Below, one piece after another: positions 6,357 through 13,646 of a stretch of 28,955 nt of DNA. Below the pieces are notes generated by a model. That model was not told where the DNA came from. It worked only from the letters and a program-made list of their open reading frames with translations, and ran no database searches. Origin of the DNA: Prevotella sp. UBA2711. GTDB taxonomy: Bacteria > Bacteroidota > Bacteroidia > Bacteroidales > Bacteroidaceae. Made by a program: the position numbers and the translations under genes. The DNA is taken from the NCBI GenBank assembly GCA_002354095.1, contig DEKX01000034.1:1-28955 (forward strand). The letters run 5' to 3'. Positions within the stretch are counted from its first letter, which is position 1. Each line of letters opens with the position of its first letter.

Positions 6357-6899
6357 TCATCCTTCTTTGACTGCTTGATATACTTCTTTCAGATTACGTC
6401 CCTGCTGGTCGTAATCCAAACCATAACCCACAATAAAGCCGTTGGGAATCTCGAAAGCTGCATAGTCGATATTCAACTGCTCTTCCAACTTCTTAGGCTT
6501 CACGAACAACGTACAAATATGAATAGAGGCTGGATGATGGAGCTGCAGGGTATCAATCATTCTGCGCATTGTATGCCCTGTATCCACTATATCCTCCACA
6601 ATCACAACAGTACGATTAGCGATATCCACATTCAGGCCTATCACCTCCTTGACCTTACCACTGGAGATGACTCCCAGATAGGAAGCCAGTTTCACAAATG
6701 ACACCTCACAAGGGATGGTCACTTCGCGCAACAAATCAGCAGTAAAAATAAAGGCACCATTCAACACACTCAGGAAGATAGGGTTCTTATCCTTCATGTC
6801 ATGGTTGATACTTTCTGCGAGTTCCTTGACCCGCTTTTTAATCTCTGCTTCGGATATCAACGTTTGAAACGTTTTGTCCTTGATTTTCACGATACTCAT
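6357..6899 (-). CDS. hpt: Hypoxanthine phosphoribosyltransferase
   Basis: 180 residues. The PRPP-binding loop VVIVEDIVDTGHT is at 98-110, SVLNGAF at 44-50, and the purine-contact segment around FIVGYGLDYD at 155-164. It makes IMP/GMP from hypoxanthine/guanine and PRPP (purine salvage). First gene of the hpt-adk-obg-pgeF operon, divergent from nnr. A good -7 box (TAATTTTG) lies about 24 bp upstream of the ATG. Confidence 0.95.
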   Translation of the reverse strand: MSIVKIKDKTFQTLISEAEIKKRVKELAESINHDMKDKNPIFLSVLNGAFIFTADLLREVTIPCEVSFVKLASYLGVISSGKVKEVIGLNVDIANRTVVIVEDIVDTGHTMRRMIDTLQLHHPASIHICTLFVKPKKLEEQLNIDYAAFEIPNGFIVGYGLDYDQQGRNLKEVYQAVKEG

Positions 6900-6922
6900 A
6901 GTTTAAAATTGCAAATTTGGTA

Positions 6923-6930
6923 CAAAATTA
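6923..6930 (-). promoter_or_regulatory. -7 box TAATTTTG of the hpt operon
   Basis: Exact TAnnTTTG on the minus strand. Expected leader is about 19 nt. No clear -33 TTTG at the right distance. Confidence 0.55.
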
Positions 6931-6973
6931 CTATTTTTTTGCCAAAGAATGGACATTATTAGTATATTTTTCT

Positions 6974-6981
6974 TATTTTTG
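6974..6981 (+). promoter_or_regulatory. -7 box TATTTTTG of nnr
   Basis: Exact TAnnTTTG ending 8 bp before the nnr ATG, implying a leader of only about 5 nt. Confidence 0.6.
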
Positions 6982-6989
6982 CAGTTGTT

Positions 6990-8504
6990 ATGAAGATATT
7001 TACCAGCTCTCAGATAAAAGAACTCGACCGTTTCACTATTGAAAACGAACCGATACCCAGTATCGATTTAATGGAACGTGCCGCCAAAGCACTGACACGT
7101 GCTATCACTGAAACATGGAGTAATACAGTCCCTGTCGTTGTTTTTGCAGGACCTGGCAACAATGGCGGTGACGCCTTGGCTGTAGCCCGTATGATGAGTG
7201 AACAAGGCTATCAGGTCAGCGTTTACCTTTTCAACATCACCGGTCATCTTTCTGAAGAGTGTGCCGCCAACAAGCAACGGCTGGTGGAAAGTAAAAATGT
7301 GAAGGACTTTACAGAAGTATCGCAAGAATTCAATCCGCCCCACTTGGAAAAAGGAATGTTGGTGGTTGACGGACTTTTCGGTTCGGGACTCAACAAGCCT
7401 CTGGCAGGCGGTTTTGCCTCCTTGGTCAAGTACATTAACAGCTCGGCTGCGGATATTGTGTCCATTGACATACCCTCCGGTCTGATGACGGAGGACAATA
7501 CTTATAATGTCCGTGCCAATATCATCCATGCCAATCTTACGCTGACACTTCAGCAACCTAAACTGGCATTCCTCTTCCCTGAACACCAGGCGTTTATAGG
7601 GAAGTTGCGCGTACTGGACATCCGTCTGAGCCAGGAAGGTATTGACAAGATAGAAGCCAACTATACCGTTGTAGAGGAAGCTGAGATACGCTCTATGCTA
7701 CTCCAGCGTTCTCCCTTCGCCCATAAAGGTCAGATGGGACATGCTTTGCTGATTGCCGGTAGCTACGGCATGGCTGGTGCTGCCATTTTAGCTACCCGTG
7801 CCTGTCTGCGCTCGGGTGTCGGCAAAGTCACGGTGCACACCCCCAAGAAGAATCGCGAGATATTACAGATTTCCGTTCCTGAAGCTGTCTTGCAGTTTGA
7901 CCCCGAAGAAACCATCTTCTCTGAAGCCGTTGATACGGAAGACTTCAATGCACTGGGTATCGGACCAGGACTGGGACAAAGCGAGACAACGGCCATCCCT
8001 GTTATCACCCAGTTGCGACGCGCCACCTGCCCTGTGGTGGCAGATGCAGATGTTCTCAACATTCTCGGCAGTCATCGTGCCTGGATGCAGCAACTGCCTA
8101 AGGGCATCATCCTAACCCCTCATGCCAAAGAGTTTGACCGCATGGAGGGACACTCAGCTGATACTTATGAACGGATTACCAAAGCACGCCATTTGGCAGA
8201 ACGCATACAGGGTTATGTGATTCTGAAAGGGCATTATACCGCCATTTGTATGCCTGACGGACACGTCATGTTCAATCCTACAGGTAATGCCGGAATGGCC
8301 ACAGCGGGCAGCGGTGATGTACTCACTGGCATTATCACGGCTTTGTTGGCTCGTGGCTACGAACCGAAGGCAGCCTGTATCGTAGGTGTATATCTGCATG
8401 GATTGGCTGGCGATCTGGCTGCTCGCGACTTGGGCGAAGAGAGTCTGATAGCCGAAGACATCATCCGTTACCTGTCACGTGCCTTCAAGCGTCTGAAAGA
8501 GTAG
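6990..8504 (+). CDS. nnr: Bifunctional NAD(P)H-hydrate epimerase / ADP-dependent dehydratase
   Basis: 504 residues, a full-length fusion. The N-terminal YjeF_N epimerase domain (1 to about 215) has GPGNNGGD at 54-61 and the VVDGLFGSG segment at 125-133. The C-terminal ribokinase-like dehydratase domain (about 235-504) has KGQMGHALLIAGSYGMAGAA at 246-265, GIGPGLG at 323-329 and AGSGDVLTG at 439-447. It repairs NADHX/NADPHX, hydrated forms of the cofactors, first by epimerisation and then by ADP-dependent dehydration. The start fits the conserved family N-terminus (MKIFTSSQI). The DUF4831 gene follows 3 bp after its stop and is surely co-transcribed. Confidence 0.96.
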   Translation: MKIFTSSQIKELDRFTIENEPIPSIDLMERAAKALTRAITETWSNTVPVVVFAGPGNNGGDALAVARMMSEQGYQVSVYLFNITGHLSEECAANKQRLVESKNVKDFTEVSQEFNPPHLEKGMLVVDGLFGSGLNKPLAGGFASLVKYINSSAADIVSIDIPSGLMTEDNTYNVRANIIHANLTLTLQQPKLAFLFPEHQAFIGKLRVLDIRLSQEGIDKIEANYTVVEEAEIRSMLLQRSPFAHKGQMGHALLIAGSYGMAGAAILATRACLRSGVGKVTVHTPKKNREILQISVPEAVLQFDPEETIFSEAVDTEDFNALGIGPGLGQSETTAIPVITQLRRATCPVVADADVLNILGSHRAWMQQLPKGIILTPHAKEFDRMEGHSADTYERITKARHLAERIQGYVILKGHYTAICMPDGHVMFNPTGNAGMATAGSGDVLTGIITALLARGYEPKAACIVGVYLHGLAGDLAARDLGEESLIAEDIIRYLSRAFKRLKE

Positions 8505-8507
8505 CCC

Positions 8508-9578
8508 ATGAAACTTGTAAGAATCCTGTTCTCTACCGTCTGGGTACTTTGCTGTACGACCGTGTCGGCACAAGCTATCTCGCAATCGCTATTAGATTCT
8601 GAAAAGATGCCCGAAGGTACGGTGTATTACCTTCCTAAGACTGCTATTCATTTCTATCTGTTAATAGAAAAGGACACATACACCCCAGGCATCTTCAGTA
8701 AATACGCTGAAAGATATTTGCAGGAAAAGGGAGTCAGGCAGGAAAAAGATGTCAACCACCGACTGGTTAACTTCCAATTAAGTCTGGCGGGGGTTCGTGA
8801 CACATCCCGATGTTTCATTGTCAACTTGAAGGGAAAGAACGCAACAGCAGAAATCAAACGCAGTGAAGATGGTGTTCTGCTGGCAGTTAATGACACTGCC
8901 ATGCAAATAGAAGCGCATCCTTCGTACCATTTCACCCCCAAGAAGAAGCCCCAGGACCCCATGAAATTCCTGAGCGCAGAAGCCTTAGCGGCTACCAGTA
9001 CGGCCAGAAAAGCAGAACTGACAGTCCTCCAGATAGCAGAGCTGCAGGAGCATCGCCAGCAACTGATTACAGGGGAAGCTGAAGAGATGCCTACCGACAA
9101 GGCACAGCTACAATTCATGCTCGATGAAATAGACCGTACTATAGAAGCGCTACGTTCGCTCTTTATCGGATATACCGAAAAGGAGATCACCGAACAACAT
9201 ATTGCCCTTTGCCCTGACAAGGAAATGAAGCGAGAGGTTATATTCCGTATCAGCAAACAACGCGGACTGGTTGATAAAAACGACTATTCGGGCATTCCCT
9301 ACTACCTCTCCTTAGAGGATTTACACCAGCATACTCAACAGCAGTTCAACATTCCTGAAAACAAGAAGAATAGCGGCATCTATGCCTGTGTACCAGGCAT
9401 TGTCCGCCTGACGCTCTATCAGGAAGACAAACAATTAGCCACCTATAACTACCCCTTTGCCCAGTTCGGTTTCGTAGAGCTGCACGGAGGGACCCTTTTC
9501 AAGAAATACCCTACCCACTTGGTGCTCAACCCTATTACAGGAGCTATTGAAAAGCTTAAGGCAGAGATTCCTGAATAA
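8508..9578 (+). CDS. DUF4831 family secreted protein
   Basis: 356 residues with a signal peptide (MKLVRILFSTVWVLCCTTVSAQ region, cleavage near residue 22). The rest has the pattern of the Bacteroidetes DUF4831 family: a strand near YYLPKTAIHFYLLIEK, a charged middle helix region (about 180-235), then AQFGFVELHGG and a final LNPITGAIEKL close to the C-terminus. The function of the family is unknown. It sits 3 bp behind nnr, and the convergent fba gene is separated by a strong two-way terminator. Confidence 0.8.
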   Translation: MKLVRILFSTVWVLCCTTVSAQAISQSLLDSEKMPEGTVYYLPKTAIHFYLLIEKDTYTPGIFSKYAERYLQEKGVRQEKDVNHRLVNFQLSLAGVRDTSRCFIVNLKGKNATAEIKRSEDGVLLAVNDTAMQIEAHPSYHFTPKKKPQDPMKFLSAEALAATSTARKAELTVLQIAELQEHRQQLITGEAEEMPTDKAQLQFMLDEIDRTIEALRSLFIGYTEKEITEQHIALCPDKEMKREVIFRISKQRGLVDKNDYSGIPYYLSLEDLHQHTQQQFNIPENKKNSGIYACVPGIVRLTLYQEDKQLATYNYPFAQFGFVELHGGTLFKKYPTHLVLNPITGAIEKLKAEIPE

Positions 9579-9580
9579 AA

Positions 9581-9616
9581 AATAAGCCTCAGACAAATAC
9601 GTCCGAGGCTTATCAT
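9581..9616. terminator. Bidirectional terminator between DUF4831 gene and fba
   Basis: ATAAGCCTC (9582-9590) pairs with GAGGCTTAT (9605-9613). One A/C mismatch, then GAC/GTC, extends the stem, with a 6-nt loop. An A run to the left gives the T tract for minus-strand transcripts, and TCATTTATT follows for plus-strand ones. Confidence 0.85.
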
Positions 9617-9635
9617 TTATTGGGAATCTATTGGA

Positions 9636-10637
9636 TTATCCAAGTTTTCCGTCAGAACCAAGTACTTCCTTAATCTTGTGGATGTACATCTTCTTCATGT
9701 TCTCACGAGCAGGCTTCAGATACTGACGAGGATCGAAGTGATCAGGATGCTCAGCCAGATACTGGCGGATAGCAGCAGTCATAGCCAGACGAGAGTCTGA
9801 GTCGATGTTAATCTTACATACAGCACTCTTAGCAGCCTTGCGGAGCTGCTCCTCGGGGATACCTACTGCATCGGGCAGATTGCCACCAAACTTATTGATG
9901 GTGTCAACCTCTTCCTGAGGAACAGAAGAAGAACCATGAAGCACGATGGGGAATCCAGGAAGCTTCTTCTCAATCTCAGCCAGCACGTCGAATGCCAATG
10001 GAGGAGGAACCAGCCTACCGGTCTTAGGATCGCGTGTGCACTGCTCGGGCTTGAACTTGTAAGCACCGTGAGAAGTACCGATAGAGATAGCCAGAGAATC
10101 GCAACCAGTACGGGTAGCGAAGTCGATTACTTCCTCAGGCTTTGTATAATGGCTTACCTCTGAGGCAACCTCATCCTCAACACCAGCCAGCACACCGAGC
10201 TCGCACTCAACAGTAACATCATACTTGTGAGCATATTCTACAACCTGACGGGAAATCTTGATGTTCTCCTCGTAAGGCAGTGAAGAACCATCATACATCA
10301 CGCTTGAGAAGCCCATGTCGATACAATCCTTACAGAGCTCGAAGCTATCACCGTGGTCAAGGTGCAGCACGATTTCAGGCTTCTCGCAACCCAACTCCTT
10401 AGCGTAAGCTACAGCACCCTCTGCCATGTAGCGGAGAATAGTAGCGTTAGCATAGTTACGAGCACCCTTAGAAACCTGCATGATAACAGGAGACTTTGTC
10501 TCAACTGCAGCCTGTACGATAGCCTGCATCTGCTCCATTGTGTTAAAGTTAAAAGCAGGAATAGCGTAGCCACCAGCTACGGCTTTCTTGAACATCTCGC
10601 GAGTATTAACGAGACCCAAATCCTTGTAATTTACCAT
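9636..10637 (-). CDS. fba: Class II fructose-bisphosphate aldolase
   Basis: 333 residues. Zinc ligands and active-site motifs are present: HLDHGD at 92-97, an ECELG segment at 144-148, TSHGAY at 188-193 and VLHGSSS at 232-238, with a phosphate-binding NIDSDSR near 277-283. It cleaves fructose-1,6-bisphosphate into DHAP and glyceraldehyde-3-phosphate in glycolysis and gluconeogenesis. Single-gene unit with its own -7 box (TACCTTTG) about 43 bp upstream and a strong terminator behind. Confidence 0.96.
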   Translation of the reverse strand: MVNYKDLGLVNTREMFKKAVAGGYAIPAFNFNTMEQMQAIVQAAVETKSPVIMQVSKGARNYANATILRYMAEGAVAYAKELGCEKPEIVLHLDHGDSFELCKDCIDMGFSSVMYDGSSLPYEENIKISRQVVEYAHKYDVTVECELGVLAGVEDEVASEVSHYTKPEEVIDFATRTGCDSLAISIGTSHGAYKFKPEQCTRDPKTGRLVPPPLAFDVLAEIEKKLPGFPIVLHGSSSVPQEEVDTINKFGGNLPDAVGIPEEQLRKAAKSAVCKINIDSDSRLAMTAAIRQYLAEHPDHFDPRQYLKPARENMKKMYIHKIKEVLGSDGKLG

Positions 10638-10679
10638 AATTGCTTATTATTTAAAATGTGATATAATAATTTTCTCGTG

Positions 10680-10687
10680 CAAAGGTA
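10680..10687 (-). promoter_or_regulatory. -7 box TACCTTTG of fba
   Basis: Exact consensus on the minus strand, leader about 38 nt. The region upstream of it is occupied by 7-bp tandem repeats (10694-10723), so the -33 region lies inside or beside the repeats. Confidence 0.7.
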
Positions 10688-10693
10688 CGAAAA

Positions 10694-10723
10694 AGTTCAT
10701 AGTTCATAGTTCACAGTTCATAG
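10694..10723. repeat. Four 7-bp tandem repeats AGTTCAT in the fba promoter
   Basis: AGTTCAT, AGTTCAT, AGTTCAC, AGTTCAT run head to tail. Two copies of the same heptamer (22000-22013) sit at the same distance from the -7 box of the secreted-protein operon. Confidence 0.8.
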
Positions 10724-10865
10724 TTTTTAAGTCCGTTTGAGTGTTTTTTTTCATTGATTAACAATAGGCATGACTATCTATCGGCAAAATGACAACTGCG
10801 TTTTACATTTTCCACTATCCTGGCATTCCCAACTCTTTCACCTGCCGCTCAAAAGTCTCACGGTT

Positions 10866-10953
10866 GCTCCCAGCCGGTTCCCAGTTAACTCCCAGTTGAA
10901 CTGGGAGAAAACGAGGCGGCAAGGGCATTGAGTGGGAATTAACTGGGAGGGAA
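10866..10953. repeat. 11-bp-phased repeat with dyad symmetry
   Basis: In an 11-bp register the units at 10866, 10877 and 10888 are gctcccagccg, gttcccagtta and actcccagttg. Inverted copies of the core (CTGGGAG or TGGGAA) lie in the same register at 10899 (aactgggagaa), 10932 (gtgggaattaa) and 10943 (ctgggagggaa). CTCCCAGTT-G-AACTGGGAG (10889-10907) is a perfect palindrome. The 399-bp spacer 10638-11036 between fba and aqpZ holds this, the fba promoter with its 7-bp repeats and the aqpZ terminator; I support no gene in it. Confidence 0.75.
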
Positions 10954-10980
10954 CCCAGGGTATGCCCATGCTGAACACAA

Positions 10981-11012
10981 ATAAAAGAGGGCGCACGGAT
11001 TTGTGCCCCCTC
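10981..11012 (-). terminator. Terminator of aqpZ
   Basis: GAGGGCGCAC (10987-10996) pairs with GTGCCCCCTC (11003-11012) except for one C/C mismatch, with a 6-nt loop. On the minus strand it is followed by TTTTATTTG. Confidence 0.75.
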
Positions 11013-11036
11013 ACATACAATTTGATTTAACTGATG

Positions 11037-11717
11037 TTATTTCTTCTCTTCCACATCAATCAGTTTCCAAACACAAGCGGCAAGAGCACCACCTACGAAA
11101 GGACCGACGATGAATACCCAGAGCTGAGCCAGTGCCTTGCCACCCTCGAAGAGTGCAGGACCGATAGAACGGGCTGGGTTGACAGAAGTACCTGTGTAGT
11201 TGATACCTACCAAGTGAATAAGAATCAGGGCGAGACCGATAGCCAAACCGGCAAAATTATTGGTAGCACCATTGGTCTTAGAAGTAGCACCTAATACAAC
11301 CAGTACGAAGATAAAGGTGAGCACAATCTCTGCTACAAGACCATTCATCACATTGTCGGATGCACAGGCATTAGCACCAGTAGCGGTACCACGAGCCAGA
11401 CCTGGATCAGTAGAAACGAGGAAAGCCAGCAGGGCAGCAGCGATAATAGCACCAATCACCTGGAAGAGCATATACATGCCGCAATCTTTAGAATTCATAC
11501 GACCGCTGAGGAATACACCAAGGGTGATAGCTGGGTTGATATGGCAACCGGAAATACCACCGATAGCATAAGCCATAGCTACTACAGAAAGACCGAAAGC
11601 AACGGCTGTACCAATAACTGAAGCAGTGTCAACGCCGCAATTAAGACTGACAGCAGCACCGCATCCTAAGAATGTCAGCACGAATGTGCCTACCATTTCA
11701 GCTAAATACTTTTTCAT
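11037..11717 (-). CDS. aqpZ: Aquaporin Z-type water channel
   Basis: 226 residues with the six-helix MIP fold. Both NPA boxes are present: HINPAITLG (59-67) and SVNPARSIG (178-186). The selectivity filter positions read His168, Thr177 and Arg183, together with a Phe near 41, as in water-specific AqpZ rather than glycerol channels. Located in the inner membrane, for fast water flow during osmotic change. It has its own promoter (-7 TATATTTG) and terminator. Confidence 0.95.
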   Translation of the reverse strand: MKKYLAEMVGTFVLTFLGCGAAVSLNCGVDTASVIGTAVAFGLSVVAMAYAIGGISGCHINPAITLGVFLSGRMNSKDCGMYMLFQVIGAIIAAALLAFLVSTDPGLARGTATGANACASDNVMNGLVAEIVLTFIFVLVVLGATSKTNGATNNFAGLAIGLALILIHLVGINYTGTSVNPARSIGPALFEGGKALAQLWVFIVGPFVGGALAACVWKLIDVEEKK

Positions 11718-11749
11718 AACCTTTTTAGTTTAAGTGATTAATATTACTA

Positions 11750-11757
11750 CAAATATA
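11750..11757 (-). promoter_or_regulatory. -7 box TATATTTG of aqpZ
   Basis: Exact TAnnTTTG on the minus strand, leader about 29 nt. Confidence 0.6.
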
Positions 11758-11794
11758 AGCGCAAAAATAGTAAACTTATTTTGTTTTTGCAAGA

Positions 11795-11819
11795 AAAAAC
11801 GACAAAAATCGCCGTTTTT
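11795..11819 (-). terminator. Weak terminator-like hairpin behind the sensor operon
   Basis: AAAAACG/CGTTTTT with an 11-nt loop lies directly behind the histidine kinase stop codon. The stem is short and A/T-rich, so activity is doubtful. Confidence 0.3.
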
Positions 11820-11825
11820 GTTACT

Positions 11826-13646
11826 TTAAAGGGGTAATTCTACTACAAAACGGCACCCTTCGTGGTAATCGGTGTCAAGAATAAGGTCGCCACCCAGATT
11901 CAGGATATGGCGCCTTGCCAAGGGAAGTCCTAATCCCAATCCTTCCGAAAGATCGTTGATTTTGACAAAAGGAGCAAATATCTTATCGGAAACAGCAGCC
12001 GAAATACCTGTACCAGTATCAGTATAGACGAAACGCACACTTTTGTCAGTAGCGGTAACGGAAACGGAAATATGCTGCCCATCAGAATACTTAGCCGAAT
12101 TATAAAGCAGTTCACGCAAACTGCGCATCAGATATAGCCGGTTGGTCAGGATGCAAAAATCGTCGGGAAGTGTTGTATGGAAGACCACAGGCAATCCAGG
12201 GAAATGGCGATGGGTGGCTTCAATACATTCGTATGCCACTTCATTACAAGACACCAGCTCCTTTTTCTGGCTGTTCAACTCTTCAGTAAGTCCGACGTCG
12301 GAACTGTCGTACAGCATCAATACCATACGGTTAAGCGTCAGAACCTGATGCTGCATCATATCTATCATGTTACTGACGTCTTCGGCAGATGCTGTATGGT
12401 AGCTGTCACGCAGCACTTGAGCAAATCCTAAGATAATATTCAGCGGTGTACGAATCTGATGGGTCACATTCTGAATAAACACCGTCTTCTGGCGATTAGC
12501 CTCTTCTACAGACAAACGGGCCTGGCGCAACTCTCCATTGCGCTGTATGCGACCTTCGTTGATACGCTGTATATCAGTGACATGACGGTCAATGGACTCC
12601 TGCATGGTAGCAAAGCTATTCTGCAGCCGCCCGACAACATCCTTACGTTCGGTATGCGCTATCGTCTCATTGTATTTGCCTTGGGCAATACGCTGTGTTT
12701 GGTCTAACAGCCGATTCAAAGGACGGATGGCATGAGAAACGATATGCCGACAGAACAGGAAAATACAGACAAGACCAATCAGGATGATGCCGATGATGAT
12801 ATTGGTAAGCACATAATATCCTTTGAAAATATCACTTTCAGGACATACCAATATCAAGCGCCAATGAGTGCCTTGCACCGGGCGATAGCATACCAGACTG
12901 GGGACACCTTCAACTGCTACTCTCATACTGCCCTGCTCTTGCTGTGGAATACCCAGTCCAAGCGTATCTTTCTGACCTATCATACGATAATAGGCATTCG
13001 GGAAGGGTGCTTCAGCTGAAATGATCGTGGAGAGCTTGGTTAGGGAGAGGTCAGTGGAAATCACCCCCAGCAATTTGCCTTCAGGGCTATAAAGCGGTTT
13101 ACAATATGATGCTATCTTACCTTCAGCAGAAAGAGTGCCCTCATTATAGTCGTCGAAGGGATCAATCCAACAGGCCTTCCCAAGATTGACGGGAGTTTTA
13201 TACCAGGGCTTTTCAAAATAGTTATACTCACCCTCACGGACTGTAACAATGGTATCAGCCTGACGAACGGTATAAGCAGAGAAATAACGGCCGTGCTGCG
13301 GGAAGGTATTAGGCGCTGCCGTAATAGAACATCCATCAACATTACCATTCAGTAATACGATCCGCCTGCTGTATTCCAAAAGAGAATCGGGCTGGAAGTT
13401 CTGGACTGCAAGAAAGTCATTGGAGGTTGTTGCTGTTTCAACCGTATTCAAATAACGCCGCACCTGCTGTTCTACTACATTCAGAACACTGTTAGCATGG
13501 TCGGTTGACACCTGCAGGACATGGCGACGTGACTCTATAAACAGGATACCCATCGAAGAAATAAAAATAATGGCAGTCATCAGAAGGATACCGATACTGA
13601 GCTTCAACGAGAGCGATTGACGTATGTGCTGGAAGAACTGACTCAT
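11826..13646 (-). CDS. Membrane sensor histidine kinase (dCache-HAMP-HisKA-HATPase)
   Basis: 606 residues. TM1 is at about 15-36 and a periplasmic double-Cache sensor domain at about 40-275 (with ACWIDPF at 158-164). TM2 is at about 278-300, HAMP at about 300-355, then a coiled linker. The HisKA H-box VTHQIRTPLN has His396. The HATPase domain has N-box LRELLYNSAKYS (Asn516), G1 DTGTGI (543-548) and G2 GLGLGLPLAR (569-578). All catalytic parts are present, so it should autophosphorylate in response to a periplasmic ligand, probably a small organic acid or amino acid as for other Cache domains. Its start overlaps the previous gene by 4 bp (ATGA). No classical response regulator is adjacent. Confidence 0.93.
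   Translation of the reverse strand: MSQFFQHIRQSLSLKLSIGILLMTAIIFISSMGILFIESRRHVLQVSTDHANSVLNVVEQQVRRYLNTVETATTSNDFLAVQNFQPDSLLEYSRRIVLLNGNVDGCSITAAPNTFPQHGRYFSAYTVRQADTIVTVREGEYNYFEKPWYKTPVNLGKACWIDPFDDYNEGTLSAEGKIASYCKPLYSPEGKLLGVISTDLSLTKLSTIISAEAPFPNAYYRMIGQKDTLGLGIPQQEQGSMRVAVEGVPSLVCYRPVQGTHWRLILVCPESDIFKGYYVLTNIIIGIILIGLVCIFLFCRHIVSHAIRPLNRLLDQTQRIAQGKYNETIAHTERKDVVGRLQNSFATMQESIDRHVTDIQRINEGRIQRNGELRQARLSVEEANRQKTVFIQNVTHQIRTPLNIILGFAQVLRDSYHTASAEDVSNMIDMMQHQVLTLNRMVLMLYDSSDVGLTEELNSQKKELVSCNEVAYECIEATHRHFPGLPVVFHTTLPDDFCILTNRLYLMRSLRELLYNSAKYSDGQHISVSVTATDKSVRFVYTDTGTGISAAVSDKIFAPFVKINDLSEGLGLGLPLARRHILNLGGDLILDTDYHEGCRFVVELPL

Noticed and set aside
10838..11020. 60-residue ORF on the minus strand with NWELTGNRLGA-like repeats
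   Set aside because: The apparent peptide repeat is only the 11-bp DNA repeat read in three frames (33 bp); it also overlaps the aqpZ terminator.
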